Below, piece by piece: positions 37,999 to 45,706 of a stretch of 64,000 nt of DNA. Both the position numbers and the translations under genes were made by a program. Origin of the DNA: Brevundimonas poindexterae (GTDB lineage: Bacteria > Pseudomonadota > Alphaproteobacteria > Caulobacterales > Caulobacteraceae); contig NZ_JAIVLL010000001.1 of NCBI RefSeq assembly GCF_020524625.1, positions 868,001 to 932,000 on the forward strand, written 5' to 3'. The stretch's first letter is position 1. Each line of letters opens with the position of its first letter. The notes below the pieces were generated by a model, which saw only the letters and a list, made by a program, of their open reading frames with translations, ran no database searches and was not told the DNA's origin.

Positions 37999-38439
37999 TC
38001 AGCGCAGATCGTCGAAGACGATCGTAAACTCCGGCAGGGAGAGTTCGCGGACACGCGCGTCGAACTCCGCCTGGTCGAACGGGCCGAACACGTCGGGCCG
38101 TGATGCCGGATCGGCTTCGTCGGGGCTGCGCTCCACGACATAGTATTCGGTGACCGCCTTGTTCAGCGGCTCGGAGAAGACCGACGGATGTCGGGCGATC
38201 ACCAGATAGCGGTCGTTCGCTCCGGCCGCGAAGACCGTACGATCCGGCAGTCCGTCACCCGAACAGTTGCCCCCCTCCAGCGAGCGGCATACGGTCATGT
38301 CCTCGCGCGTATCCACCGCGACGAGCCGGTAGGGACCTGCGAGCGGCTGGTCGTGCACGAAGCCGAAGGCCTCAAAGAGGCAGGATGAGAGGGCGACGGA
38401 CATCGCAATGGCCAGCATCGCCCGAACGGCGCTCCTCAT
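37999..38439 (-). CDS. Hypothetical lipoprotein, 146 aa
   Basis: The protein has a signal peptide with lipobox ALSSC (Cys20) and a compact mature domain with two further cysteines (TVCRSLEGGNCSG) likely to pair. No family is recognised. It is coupled to the amidohydrolase gene upstream by a one-base stop-start overlap (TGATG) and converges directly on lpxK. Confidence 0.7.
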   Translation of the reverse strand: MRSAVRAMLAIAMSVALSSCLFEAFGFVHDQPLAGPYRLVAVDTREDMTVCRSLEGGNCSGDGLPDRTVFAAGANDRYLVIARHPSVFSEPLNKAVTEYYVVERSPDEADPASRPDVFGPFDQAEFDARVRELSLPEFTIVFDDLR

Positions 38440-39767
38440 CAGCGGTCGTCCCGGTACACCACCCCGCCCTTCATGACGAAGGTGACGTGTTCGAGGACGG
38501 TGACGTCGGCCAGCGGGTCGCCGCGGACGGCGATCAGGTCGGCGGGCATGCCGGGGGCGATGCGGCCGGCCTGATCGGCGATGCCGAGGTGTTCGGCGGC
38601 GTTGACGGTGGCGGTCTGGATGGCCTCCAGCGGGGTCAGGCCGGCGCGGACCAGCAGGGCGAACTCCTGCGCATTGTCGCCGTGGGCCGAGACGCCCGAG
38701 TCGGTACCAAACGCGATCCGGACGCCGCCGCGATGGGCGCGACCCGCCATGTCGAGCATGAGGGGACCGGCCTGCAAGGCCTTTTCCGTCTGGGCCGGGG
38801 TGAAGAAGTTGTCGGGCCCCGAGGCGACGCGGGCGACATAGTCCCCGGCCATCAGGGTCGGGACCAGCCAGGCGCCGCCGTCGCGCATCAAGCGGATCGA
38901 CTCGTCGTCGAGGTAGGTGCCGTGCTCGATCGAGTCGCCACCGGCGCGCAGGAAGGCATTGATGCCGTCGGCGCCGTGGGCGTGGGCGGTGACCTGACGG
39001 CCCATGCGGTGGGCGACCTCGACGATGGCGGCCAGCTCATCCTCGGTGAACTGCTGGCCCAGTCCGGCGGCGGTGTTGGACAGGACGCCGCCGGTGGCCG
39101 TGATCTTGATGATGTCCGCGCCGGAGCGGACCTGTTCGCGGACGGCCCGCATGCAGTCGTCGGGCCCCGAGCAGATGCTGGGCGAGGACAGGACGTGCAG
39201 GATGTCGTCGCGATAGCCATTGGCATCGCCATGGCCGCCGTGGACCGAGACCGACGACCCGGCAGCGATGATGCGCGGCCCGGCCACGTCGCCGCGGCGG
39301 ATGGCGTCGCGCAGGGCAAAGACCGCCTCGTTCGGGCCGCCCAGATCGGCCACGGTGGTGAAGCCGGCCATCAGTGTCAGCCGGGCGTGGCGGACGCCGA
39401 TCATGGCGCGGTCGGAGGTCGACAGGGTGACGGCATCCAGTCGACCGGTGGGGCTCTGCTGGCTGGTCAGATGCACGTGGCTGTCGATCAGGCCCGGCAG
39501 GACGAAGGCGTCACGCAGGTCGATGATGCGGCCCTGCTGGCCCTCACCGACGAAGCCGTCGCGGATTTCGACCACGCGCCCGTCCGTAATCACCAAAGTT
39601 TTATCCGTAAGAATTCTGCCAGTTCCCGGATCGGCCAGCATCCGGCCGACCTGCACGAACGTCGTTCCCCCATCGGGCGAAAGATCAGCCGGTGTCGTCG
39701 CTTGCTGGGCGGCGCCCGGCAGGGCCGACAGTAGATACAGCCCCAGAGCCATCAGGAATGTGCGCAT
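38439..39767 (-). CDS. Secreted amidohydrolase (prolidase-like, metal-dependent)
   Basis: The 442-residue protein has a signal peptide (FLMALGLYLLSALPGAAQ) and an amidohydrolase TIM barrel. The metal ligands are recognisable: HVH in LIDSHVHLTS, the carboxylated lysine in DIIKITATGG, histidines in QVTAHAHG and SIEHGTYL, and the aspartate in FGTDSGV. Close families include Xaa-Pro/Xaa-Arg dipeptidases known from Caulobacter, so periplasmic dipeptide cleavage is likely. I chose the ATG at 39767 behind GGAGGGG. A longer start adds 18 residues before the signal peptide. Confidence 0.9.
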   Translation of the reverse strand: MRTFLMALGLYLLSALPGAAQQATTPADLSPDGGTTFVQVGRMLADPGTGRILTDKTLVITDGRVVEIRDGFVGEGQQGRIIDLRDAFVLPGLIDSHVHLTSQQSPTGRLDAVTLSTSDRAMIGVRHARLTLMAGFTTVADLGGPNEAVFALRDAIRRGDVAGPRIIAAGSSVSVHGGHGDANGYRDDILHVLSSPSICSGPDDCMRAVREQVRSGADIIKITATGGVLSNTAAGLGQQFTEDELAAIVEVAHRMGRQVTAHAHGADGINAFLRAGGDSIEHGTYLDDESIRLMRDGGAWLVPTLMAGDYVARVASGPDNFFTPAQTEKALQAGPLMLDMAGRAHRGGVRIAFGTDSGVSAHGDNAQEFALLVRAGLTPLEAIQTATVNAAEHLGIADQAGRIAPGMPADLIAVRGDPLADVTVLEHVTFVMKGGVVYRDDR

Positions 39768-39893
39768 GGTCCCCTCCCCGGTATGCGATTTGCACCATAG
39801 GCTCCTGTCAGGTTTCGCCAAGGCTCAGGTTGCTATGGCCGTATGGATTTGAAACAACCGGACATCATCGTTGAACCGCAAACAGGGCGTCAT

Positions 39894-40586
39894 ATGCGGA
39901 TATCGAGACGAGGACTGATCCTGGGCGGCTCGGCCCTGATGGCCGGATGTTCTTCCGCCGTCAGCCAGACCGCCGACCTGGCCACGCCGCTGGTCATGCC
40001 GACCCCGGCCCCCGCGCCGGTCGTCGACACCGCCAGCCTGGTGCAGCTGGACCCCGCGCCGCTCGATCCCCGGGGCCTGGTCCGCAAGGAAGTCATGGAC
40101 CGCGCCATGGCGGCGCTGGACATCCACCACCGCAAGATCCCGCAGCGCGACCGCATGTATCTGGTCGACTTCAAGGTGCACTCCTCCCTGCCGCGCCTCT
40201 ATGAGGTCGATCTGCTGGCCGGCACGGTCACCGCCATGCGCACCAGCCACGGCCGGGGTTCGGACCCCGAGCACACGGGCGTGCCGCGCGCGTTCTCGAA
40301 CACGCCGGACAGCTATATGTCGTCGGTCGGGTCCTATGTGACGGCCGGTGCGAGCTCGGGCCCGCAGCAGGGCCCCAATGTGCTGCTGGACGGTCTGGAG
40401 TATTCGAACGACAAGGCGCGCGAACGGGCCATTATCGTGCACGGCGCCGACTATGCCGACCCGGACTTCCTGGAGCGCGAGGGCAAGCTGGGCCGGTCGT
40501 ATGGCTGCTTCTCGGTGGCCCACGCCGACCTGCCGGCCCTGCGCGAGCGGATGGGCGAAGGGCGGCTGCTGTTCGCCTTCAGCTAA
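39894..40586 (+). CDS. Murein L,D-transpeptidase catalytic-domain protein (YkuD_2 type)
   Basis: The 230-residue protein starts with a twin-arginine-like segment (SRRGLILGG) followed directly by a lipobox-like LMAGC (Cys19). The catalytic domain ends with GRSYGCFSV, with active-site Cys205, and the upstream histidine is probably in YMSSVGSYVTA or IVHGADYAD. Such enzymes cross-link or modify peptidoglycan. An ATG 51 bases upstream is in frame, but the signal sequence fits the shorter start. The stop is followed at once by a large palindromic repeat. Confidence 0.86.
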   Translation: MRISRRGLILGGSALMAGCSSAVSQTADLATPLVMPTPAPAPVVDTASLVQLDPAPLDPRGLVRKEVMDRAMAALDIHHRKIPQRDRMYLVDFKVHSSLPRLYEVDLLAGTVTAMRTSHGRGSDPEHTGVPRAFSNTPDSYMSSVGSYVTAGASSGPQQGPNVLLDGLEYSNDKARERAIIVHGADYADPDFLEREGKLGRSYGCFSVAHADLPALRERMGEGRLLFAFS

Positions 40587-40588
40587 AA

Positions 40589-40730
40589 GATCCTCCCCCG
40601 TCCTTCACGGGGGAGGGGGACCGCCCGAAGGGGGGTGGAGGGGGCGACCTCTACCCGTCGGCGTCCGGTTTCCGCCCCCTCCACCACTCCGTGGTCCCCC
40701 TCCCCCGAAGCTTCGCGTCGGGGGAGGATC
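40589..40730. repeat. 142-base imperfect palindromic repeat
   Basis: GATCCTCCCCCG at the left end is answered by CGGGGGAGGATC at the right end. Further in, GGTGGAGGGGGCG pairs with CGCCCCCTCCACC. The element fills the space between the L,D-transpeptidase stop and the 69-residue gene stop. It could fold into a long hairpin and terminate both convergent transcripts. It has the look of a dispersed extragenic palindrome. Confidence 0.85.
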
Positions 40731-40732
40731 AG

Positions 40733-40942
40733 TCATTCATACCCGTGGGCGGCTTCGTTGATGACCTGCGAGGGCATGTTGGAGAAGTCGACGGCCACGG
40801 GGGCCGCCAGCTTGGCCTGAAGCGTGCGGATGACGTGGGTCATCCGGCGGCGCACCTCGCGCTCGGCTTCCGAGCCCGTGTCGAGGCTGAGCGGGGCGAG
40901 GCAGAAGTCGATGATGCCGTCGGTGGATTTGATCGGTTCCAT
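40733..40942 (-). CDS. Small protein downstream of isocitrate lyase, 69 aa
   Basis: I do not recognise a family. The protein starts MEPIKSTDGIIDF, has no membrane segment or cysteine cluster (one Cys) and contains a charged helical stretch (SEAEREVRRRMTHVIRTLQA). The ATG lies 14 bases after the aceA stop, behind AAGGACC. It is therefore very probably co-transcribed with aceA and controlled with it. The palindromic repeat follows immediately. Confidence 0.72.
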   Translation of the reverse strand: MEPIKSTDGIIDFCLAPLSLDTGSEAEREVRRRMTHVIRTLQAKLAAPVAVDFSNMPSQVINEAAHGYE

Positions 40943-40956
40943 GGTGGGGTCCTTCC

Positions 40957-42237
40957 TTATTCGGCGGCGACGAACTGGGCGGTTTCGGTCGAGTCCTTGA
41001 GCGCCGTGGTCGAGGACTGTCCGTTCGAGATGACGGTGGCGACCTGGTCGAAGTAGCCGGTGCCGACCTCGCGCTGGTGACGGGTGGCGGTGTAGCCGGA
41101 GGCCTCGTTGGCGAATTCGCGCTGCTGGAGCTCGGAATAGGCCGCCATGCCGCGGTCGCGGTAGCCCGAGGCCAGCTCGAACATGCCGTTGTTGAGGCTG
41201 TGGAAGCCCGCCAGGGTGACGAACTGAAACTTGTAGCCCATGGCGCCCAGCTCGCGCTGGAACCTGGCGATGGTCTCCTTGTCCAGCTTGGCTTCCCAGT
41301 TGAAGGAGGGCGAGCAGTTGTAGGCCATCAGCTTGCCGGGGTGCGCCTTCTGGATGGCCTCGGCGAACTTGCGCGCATCGTCGAGGTCGGGGTGGGAGGT
41401 CTCCCACCACAGCAGGTCGGCGTATTTGGCGTAGTTCAGCCCGCGCGCGATGCAGTGGTCGAGGCCGGTGCCGGGCTTGAGGCGGAAGAAGCCCTCGGGC
41501 GTGCGATCCTCGCGATTGATGAAGGGGTGGTCGCGCTCGTCAACGTCCGAGGTGATCAGCTGGGCCGACTCGGCGTCGGTGCGGGCGACGGTGATCGTGG
41601 GCGTGCCCATGACATCGGCGGCCAGACGGGCGGCGACCAGATTGCGCTCGTGCGCCTGGGTCGGGATCAGCACCTTGCCGCCCAGATGGCCGCACTTCTT
41701 CTCACTGGCCAGCTGGTCCTCGAAGTGGACGCCGGCGGCGCCCGCCTCGATGAAGGCCTTCATGATCTCGAAGCTGTTTAGCGGCCCGCCGAAGCCGGCC
41801 TCGGCATCGGCGACGATCGGGGCGAACCACTCGCGCTTGGCCCCACCCTCGGCATGCTCGATCTGATCGGCGCGCTGCAGGGTGCGGTTGATGCGGCGGC
41901 ACAGTTCCGGCGCAGCATTGGCGGGATAGAGCGACTGGTCCGGGTACATGGCGCCGGCGGTGTTGGCGTCGGCAGCGACCTGCCAGCCGGACAGATAGAT
42001 GGCCTTGAGGCCCGCGCGGACCATCTGCATGGCCTGGTTACCGGTCACCGCGCCCAGCGCATTGATGTAGGGCTCGGTGTGCAGCAGCTCCCACAGGCGG
42101 TTGGCGCCGCGCTCGGCCAGGGTGTGGGTGATCGGCACCGAGCCGCGCAGGCGCAGGACATCCTCGGGCGTGTAGGGACGCTCGATCCCGTCGAAGCGGC
42201 CCTTGGGCGACGGCACCAGGTCAGCGAAAGTGGTCAT
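40957..42237 (-). CDS. aceA: Isocitrate lyase
   Basis: The 426-residue enzyme cleaves isocitrate to glyoxylate and succinate, the first step of the glyoxylate bypass used on acetate and fatty acids. The catalytic motif KKCGH is at residues 180-184 (nucleophile-side Cys182). Other family blocks include [19 protein letters not shown] and [12 protein letters not shown]. The start at 42237 matches the family; a longer in-frame extension overlaps the control region. It is divergent from an XRE/DUF2083 regulator, with two candidate operators between them. Confidence 0.96.
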   Translation of the reverse strand: MTTFADLVPSPKGRFDGIERPYTPEDVLRLRGSVPITHTLAERGANRLWELLHTEPYINALGAVTGNQAMQMVRAGLKAIYLSGWQVAADANTAGAMYPDQSLYPANAAPELCRRINRTLQRADQIEHAEGGAKREWFAPIVADAEAGFGGPLNSFEIMKAFIEAGAAGVHFEDQLASEKKCGHLGGKVLIPTQAHERNLVAARLAADVMGTPTITVARTDAESAQLITSDVDERDHPFINREDRTPEGFFRLKPGTGLDHCIARGLNYAKYADLLWWETSHPDLDDARKFAEAIQKAHPGKLMAYNCSPSFNWEAKLDKETIARFQRELGAMGYKFQFVTLAGFHSLNNGMFELASGYRDRGMAAYSELQQREFANEASGYTATRHQREVGTGYFDQVATVISNGQSSTTALKDSTETAQFVAAE

Positions 42238-42346
42238 GGGAATCCCCTCGTCTCGAATGCAGGCGGCGGTCGCCACCGGTTGCGAGGAAGGAAACACGCG
42301 ACGGTCATGATTGATACATGCCGGCCCGTCGCATTATAGACAGTTT

Positions 42347-42384
42347 GTCACATCATGACACTTGCTCCTCGGTCATACTGTGAC
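42347..42384. promoter_or_regulatory. Two candidate operators between aceA and its divergent regulator
   Basis: GTCACATCATGAC at 42347-42359 and GTCATACTGTGAC at 42372-42384 both have the form GTCA-N5-TGAC, with starts 25 bases apart. They lie 12 bases before the regulator's ATG and 110 bases before the aceA start. Binding by the adjacent XRE regulator is inferred from position and symmetry. Confidence 0.6.
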
Positions 42385-42395
42385 AGACTGCGGCC

Positions 42396-43820
42396 ATGGC
42401 CGAGTCCTCTGATCGCAAGCTGTTTCTGGGGGGACGCCTCAAGCGGTTGCGGCGCGAGCTGGACCTGACGCAAACGGCCATGGCGGCCGATCTGGGCGTT
42501 TCGCCCAGCTATCTCAATCATATAGAGCGCAATCAGCGGCCGGTGACGGCGCAGCTGTTGCTGCGGCTGGCCGAGACCTATGACGTCGATCTGCGCGCCC
42601 TGAACCAGGGTGGAGTGGGCGAGGCCGAACTGGCCGAGGTGTTCGCCGACCCCCTGTTCGCTGGCATCAGTGTGCCGCGCCACGAGATGTTGCAGCTGGG
42701 CGAGGACCTGCCGGGGGCGGCCGAGGCCCTGATCCGTCTGTACCGCTCGCTGGCCGAGCAGCGTGGTCGCGCGCGGATCGAGGCCGAGCACGGCGGTATC
42801 GAGACGGGCACGCCGTCCGACTGGGTGCGGGACCATGTGCAGTCCCGGAACAACTATTTCGCCGAGCTGGATACGCTGGGCGAGGCGCTTCATGCCGCCC
42901 TGTTCGACCCGGCGGGCGGGGCCCACGACAGCTTTGAGGCGGCGGCGCGCGCCCGGCTGGTGGCCCGGCATCACCTGACCGTCCGGGTCATGCCGGCCGA
43001 GGTGATGGTCGAGTGGACGCGGCGGTTCGATCCGCACCGGCGGCGGCTGCTGCTGTCGGAGACGCTGGGGCCGTCGTCGCGGGCCTTTGCCGTCGCCTAT
43101 CAGCTGGCCTTGAGCGAGCACGGGGCCGAGCTGGAGGCGATGACCGAAGCGGCGCGTCCCCCGGACGAGGCGACCCGGCGGCTGCTGAAGGTGTCGCTGA
43201 CCAATACGCTCGCGGCCGCGACCCTGATGCCCTACGGCCCGTTTCAGGCGACGGCGGAGGATACCGCCTATGACCTCGGGCGGCTGACGGCGCGATTCGG
43301 CGTGTCGTTCGAACAGGCGGCGCACCGGCTGACCACCCTGTCGCGGCCCACGGCACGAGGGGTGCCCTTCTTCCTGATGCGGGTCGACCAGGCGGGCAAT
43401 ATCTCGAAACGCTATGCTTCCGGCGCCTTTCCCTTCTCGCGGTTCGGTGGAGCCTGCCCCCGCTGGCGGCTGCATTCGGCCTTTCGCACCCCGGGCCGGA
43501 TCGTCACCCAGATCATCGAGACGCCGGAGGGCGGGCGCTGGTTCACCCTGGCGCGCACAGTCGACCGGCAGGGGCATGATGCCTTCACCGAAGGACAGGA
43601 CCTGGCCATCGGCCTGGGGTGCGAGCTGAAGCATGCGCACCGGCTGACCTATGCCCGGGGGCTGGACCTGACCGCGCCCGAGGTCACGCCGATCGGCCCG
43701 GCCTGCCGGCTGTGCCTTCGCCACCCCTGCGCCGAACGCGCGGCCCCCCCGCTGGACCGGGCGCTGGCCGTCGACGACTGGACCAAGTCGGTCAGTCCCT
43801 ATCCGTTCCAAGCGGGGTGA
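42396..43820 (+). CDS. XRE-family regulator with IrrE-like and DUF2083 domains (glyoxylate/short-chain acyl type)
   Basis: The 474-residue protein has an N-terminal helix-turn-helix (residues about 10-65: LKRLRRELDLTQTAMAADLG, then SYLNHIERNQRPVT). A central region follows that resembles the IrrE/ImmA fold but lacks the metal motif HEXXH (AFAVAYQLALSEHG instead). The C-terminal half has a cysteine cluster, CRLCLRHPC, typical of this DUF2083 class. Related regulators control acetate or propionate use (RamB, ScfR-like). Divergence from aceA makes aceA its likely target and the protein may repress itself. Confidence 0.88.
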   Translation: MAESSDRKLFLGGRLKRLRRELDLTQTAMAADLGVSPSYLNHIERNQRPVTAQLLLRLAETYDVDLRALNQGGVGEAELAEVFADPLFAGISVPRHEMLQLGEDLPGAAEALIRLYRSLAEQRGRARIEAEHGGIETGTPSDWVRDHVQSRNNYFAELDTLGEALHAALFDPAGGAHDSFEAAARARLVARHHLTVRVMPAEVMVEWTRRFDPHRRRLLLSETLGPSSRAFAVAYQLALSEHGAELEAMTEAARPPDEATRRLLKVSLTNTLAAATLMPYGPFQATAEDTAYDLGRLTARFGVSFEQAAHRLTTLSRPTARGVPFFLMRVDQAGNISKRYASGAFPFSRFGGACPRWRLHSAFRTPGRIVTQIIETPEGGRWFTLARTVDRQGHDAFTEGQDLAIGLGCELKHAHRLTYARGLDLTAPEVTPIGPACRLCLRHPCAERAAPPLDRALAVDDWTKSVSPYPFQAG

Positions 43821-43824
43821 GGCC

Positions 43825-44460
43825 ATGATCCAGCTCGACCCGCGCACCCGGATCATGGCCGGCTGTTTTTCCGCCGTTGCCGGGTTCGTCGATGTGATCG
43901 GCTTTCTGATGACCGGCGGTTTCTTCGTGTCGTTCATGAGCGGAAACTCGACCCGGCTGGGCGTGGGCCTTGAGGAAGGAAGCCGGGCCGCCGTGGTCGC
44001 CGGGGGGCTGATCCTGACCTTTGTGCTGGGCGTGATCGTGGGCGCCAGCGTCGGGCGGCTGGCCAGAGCGCACAAGGAACCGGCGACCCTCGCCCTCGTG
44101 ACGGCGCTGTTGACGCTGGCGCTCGTCCTGCATTGGCTGGGGCTGGACATCCTCGCGGCGATCCCGCTGGCGCTGGCCATGGGCGCGCAGAACACGGTGT
44201 TTGCCGAGGACGGAGAGGTGCGCGTCGGACTGACCTATATGACCGGGACACTGGTGAAGCTGGGCAAGCGGATCACCGTGGCACTGTGGGGCGGGGAGCG
44301 CCTCGGCTGGGTGCCCTATCTGTTGCTCTGGCTGGGCCTTCTGGCGGGCTCGGTGCTGGGGGCGGCCGGCTTCGCCCAGTTCGGCGCCAATGCCCTGATC
44401 GCTCCGGTGCTGGCCATGCTGGCCCTGACGGGGGTGTCGGCAGCCGGCAGCAGGGGCTGA
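43825..44460 (+). CDS. YoaK/DUF1275 family membrane protein
   Basis: The 211-residue protein has about six membrane helices and matches DUF1275. Features are AVAGFVDVIGFLMTGGFFVS, FMSGNSTRLGVGLEEGS and the later GAQNTVFAEDGEVRVGLTYM. The family is widespread but its substrate is unknown. It begins five bases after the regulator stop and is probably co-transcribed with it. Confidence 0.9.
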   Translation: MIQLDPRTRIMAGCFSAVAGFVDVIGFLMTGGFFVSFMSGNSTRLGVGLEEGSRAAVVAGGLILTFVLGVIVGASVGRLARAHKEPATLALVTALLTLALVLHWLGLDILAAIPLALAMGAQNTVFAEDGEVRVGLTYMTGTLVKLGKRITVALWGGERLGWVPYLLLWLGLLAGSVLGAAGFAQFGANALIAPVLAMLALTGVSAAGSRG

Positions 44461-44494
44461 GCCGACAGAGTTTGAGTGTCAGGTTTCCCAAGTG

Positions 44495-45076
44495 TCAGGG
44501 GCCTCCCCGTTTCCGCAAACGTCTGCGTTCGGCGCGGTTCAGCGGGCGGGAGTCAGAGTCCGGCAAATCAGACTCCACTTTCTCCATATCCGGGGCGGCA
44601 CGGGCGGCGCGCACGGCGGCCAGCTGGGCCTCGGCCGCGCGCATGACCGCCTGACTGGAGCGCAGGGCGTCGAGGCTCTGCTCATGGGCGGCACGCCTCC
44701 GGTCGGCAGCCTCGGCCCGGCCCTCGGCGACGGCCGTCGCCTTCAGCTGGGCATGGACCCGCGTCCAGCGCGCGGCGCCCGCCGCATCGCCCGCATCCAG
44801 CGCGGCGCAGATGCGGTGCCAGACCTTGTCGAGCGCGGTCCACATATCGTCGACTGGTGCGTCCAGATCGACCGGCGCGGGCGGCGGAAGGGGCGCAGCC
44901 CGGCGGGGATGGTCACGGCGCAGCCACCCCTCACGCGCGGCGCGCTGCCAGAAGGTCGACGGCGGCAGCGCCAGCTCGCGACAGACCATGGCGGCGGTCG
45001 ACCCCGCCAGATAGGCCTCACGCGCGACGCTCCAGACGTCGTCGGGGGCGGAGGAAGAAGGAGCAGCCTGTGTCAT
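44495..45076 (-). CDS. Hypothetical helix-turn-helix protein, 193 aa
   Basis: An N-terminal region of about 45 residues looks like a simple helix-turn-helix (REAYLAGSTAAMVCRELALP, then STFWQRAAREGW). It is followed by a Pro-rich linker and a long Ala/Arg/Glu-rich helical segment. The C-terminus is strongly basic (RAERRRLRKRG). Similar HTH proteins resemble phage terminase small subunits and are common as orphans in this order. No phage genes are nearby, so a chromosomal DNA-binding role is equally likely. Longer starts run antisense through the next gene. Confidence 0.62.
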   Translation of the reverse strand: MTQAAPSSSAPDDVWSVAREAYLAGSTAAMVCRELALPPSTFWQRAAREGWLRRDHPRRAAPLPPPAPVDLDAPVDDMWTALDKVWHRICAALDAGDAAGAARWTRVHAQLKATAVAEGRAEAADRRRAAHEQSLDALRSSQAVMRAAEAQLAAVRAARAAPDMEKVESDLPDSDSRPLNRAERRRLRKRGGP

Positions 45077-45185
45077 GCCGGGGACGCTGGCACGCGGGTG
45101 CGTCAGAATCGGTCGGAGGGAGCGAGATGGACGCGCGGGGCTGCCTGTGGTGGAGTCGCCGGGGAAATTTGTGGCGGAGGTCACT

Positions 45186-45686
45186 ATGGGACGACTGGCG
45201 AGTATCGCGGCAGCCCTGGTCTGTTTGGGCACGCCCCTCGCAGGGTGCGCGACACAGCCCTCGTGGAACATGCCTGTTGCCTCCCATCGATCCGACGTAC
45301 GGCAGATCGTCGAGGAGATTGCGGCCCTTCCCGCCGGAAGGGCCAGCGGCCCCCGGCAGCAGGCACTGTTTGACCAGCTGATTGCCATGGGACCTGAGGC
45401 CGTCCCGGAACTCGTGGCCCTCATGGATGATCGACGCCCGTTGCCATGGTCGGTCCTTGCCCTCGAGAACGCGCCCGGTGCGTTTGAAGATGTGCGGCTC
45501 TACGGCCCCGATCTGATGGTCGACGCCCTAGCAGCCGTACTCAACCAGATCACAGGCGAGCATTTCGGCTTCATCTACAACGGGGGCACCGAGGCGGAGC
45601 GCGCAGCCACCGTCGCCGGGTGGCAGGAGCGATATGGGATTTCTGCAGGCCGCCCCGCCCCCATGACCGCGGAAGCGGTCCGCTAG
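45186..45686 (+). CDS. Hypothetical lipoprotein, 166 aa
   Basis: The gene encodes a signal peptide with lipobox PLAGC (Cys21 if the ATG at 45186 is used) and a mature helical domain. A segment resembles a single HEAT-like repeat (LIAMGPEAVPELVALMDD), but it is too short to call a repeat protein. A longer in-frame start overlaps the divergent HTH gene and has no signal-peptide features. It converges on the M1-like peptidase gene. Confidence 0.72.
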   Translation: MGRLASIAAALVCLGTPLAGCATQPSWNMPVASHRSDVRQIVEEIAALPAGRASGPRQQALFDQLIAMGPEAVPELVALMDDRRPLPWSVLALENAPGAFEDVRLYGPDLMVDALAAVLNQITGEHFGFIYNGGTEAERAATVAGWQERYGISAGRPAPMTAEAVR

Positions 45687-45706
45687 CCGAGCCCCTTTTT
45701 CTGCCC

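Noticed and set aside
44495-45424. Phage terminase small subunit or prophage remnant
   Set aside because: Only a simple helix-turn-helix is visible and no phage genes, attachment sites or tRNA lie near.
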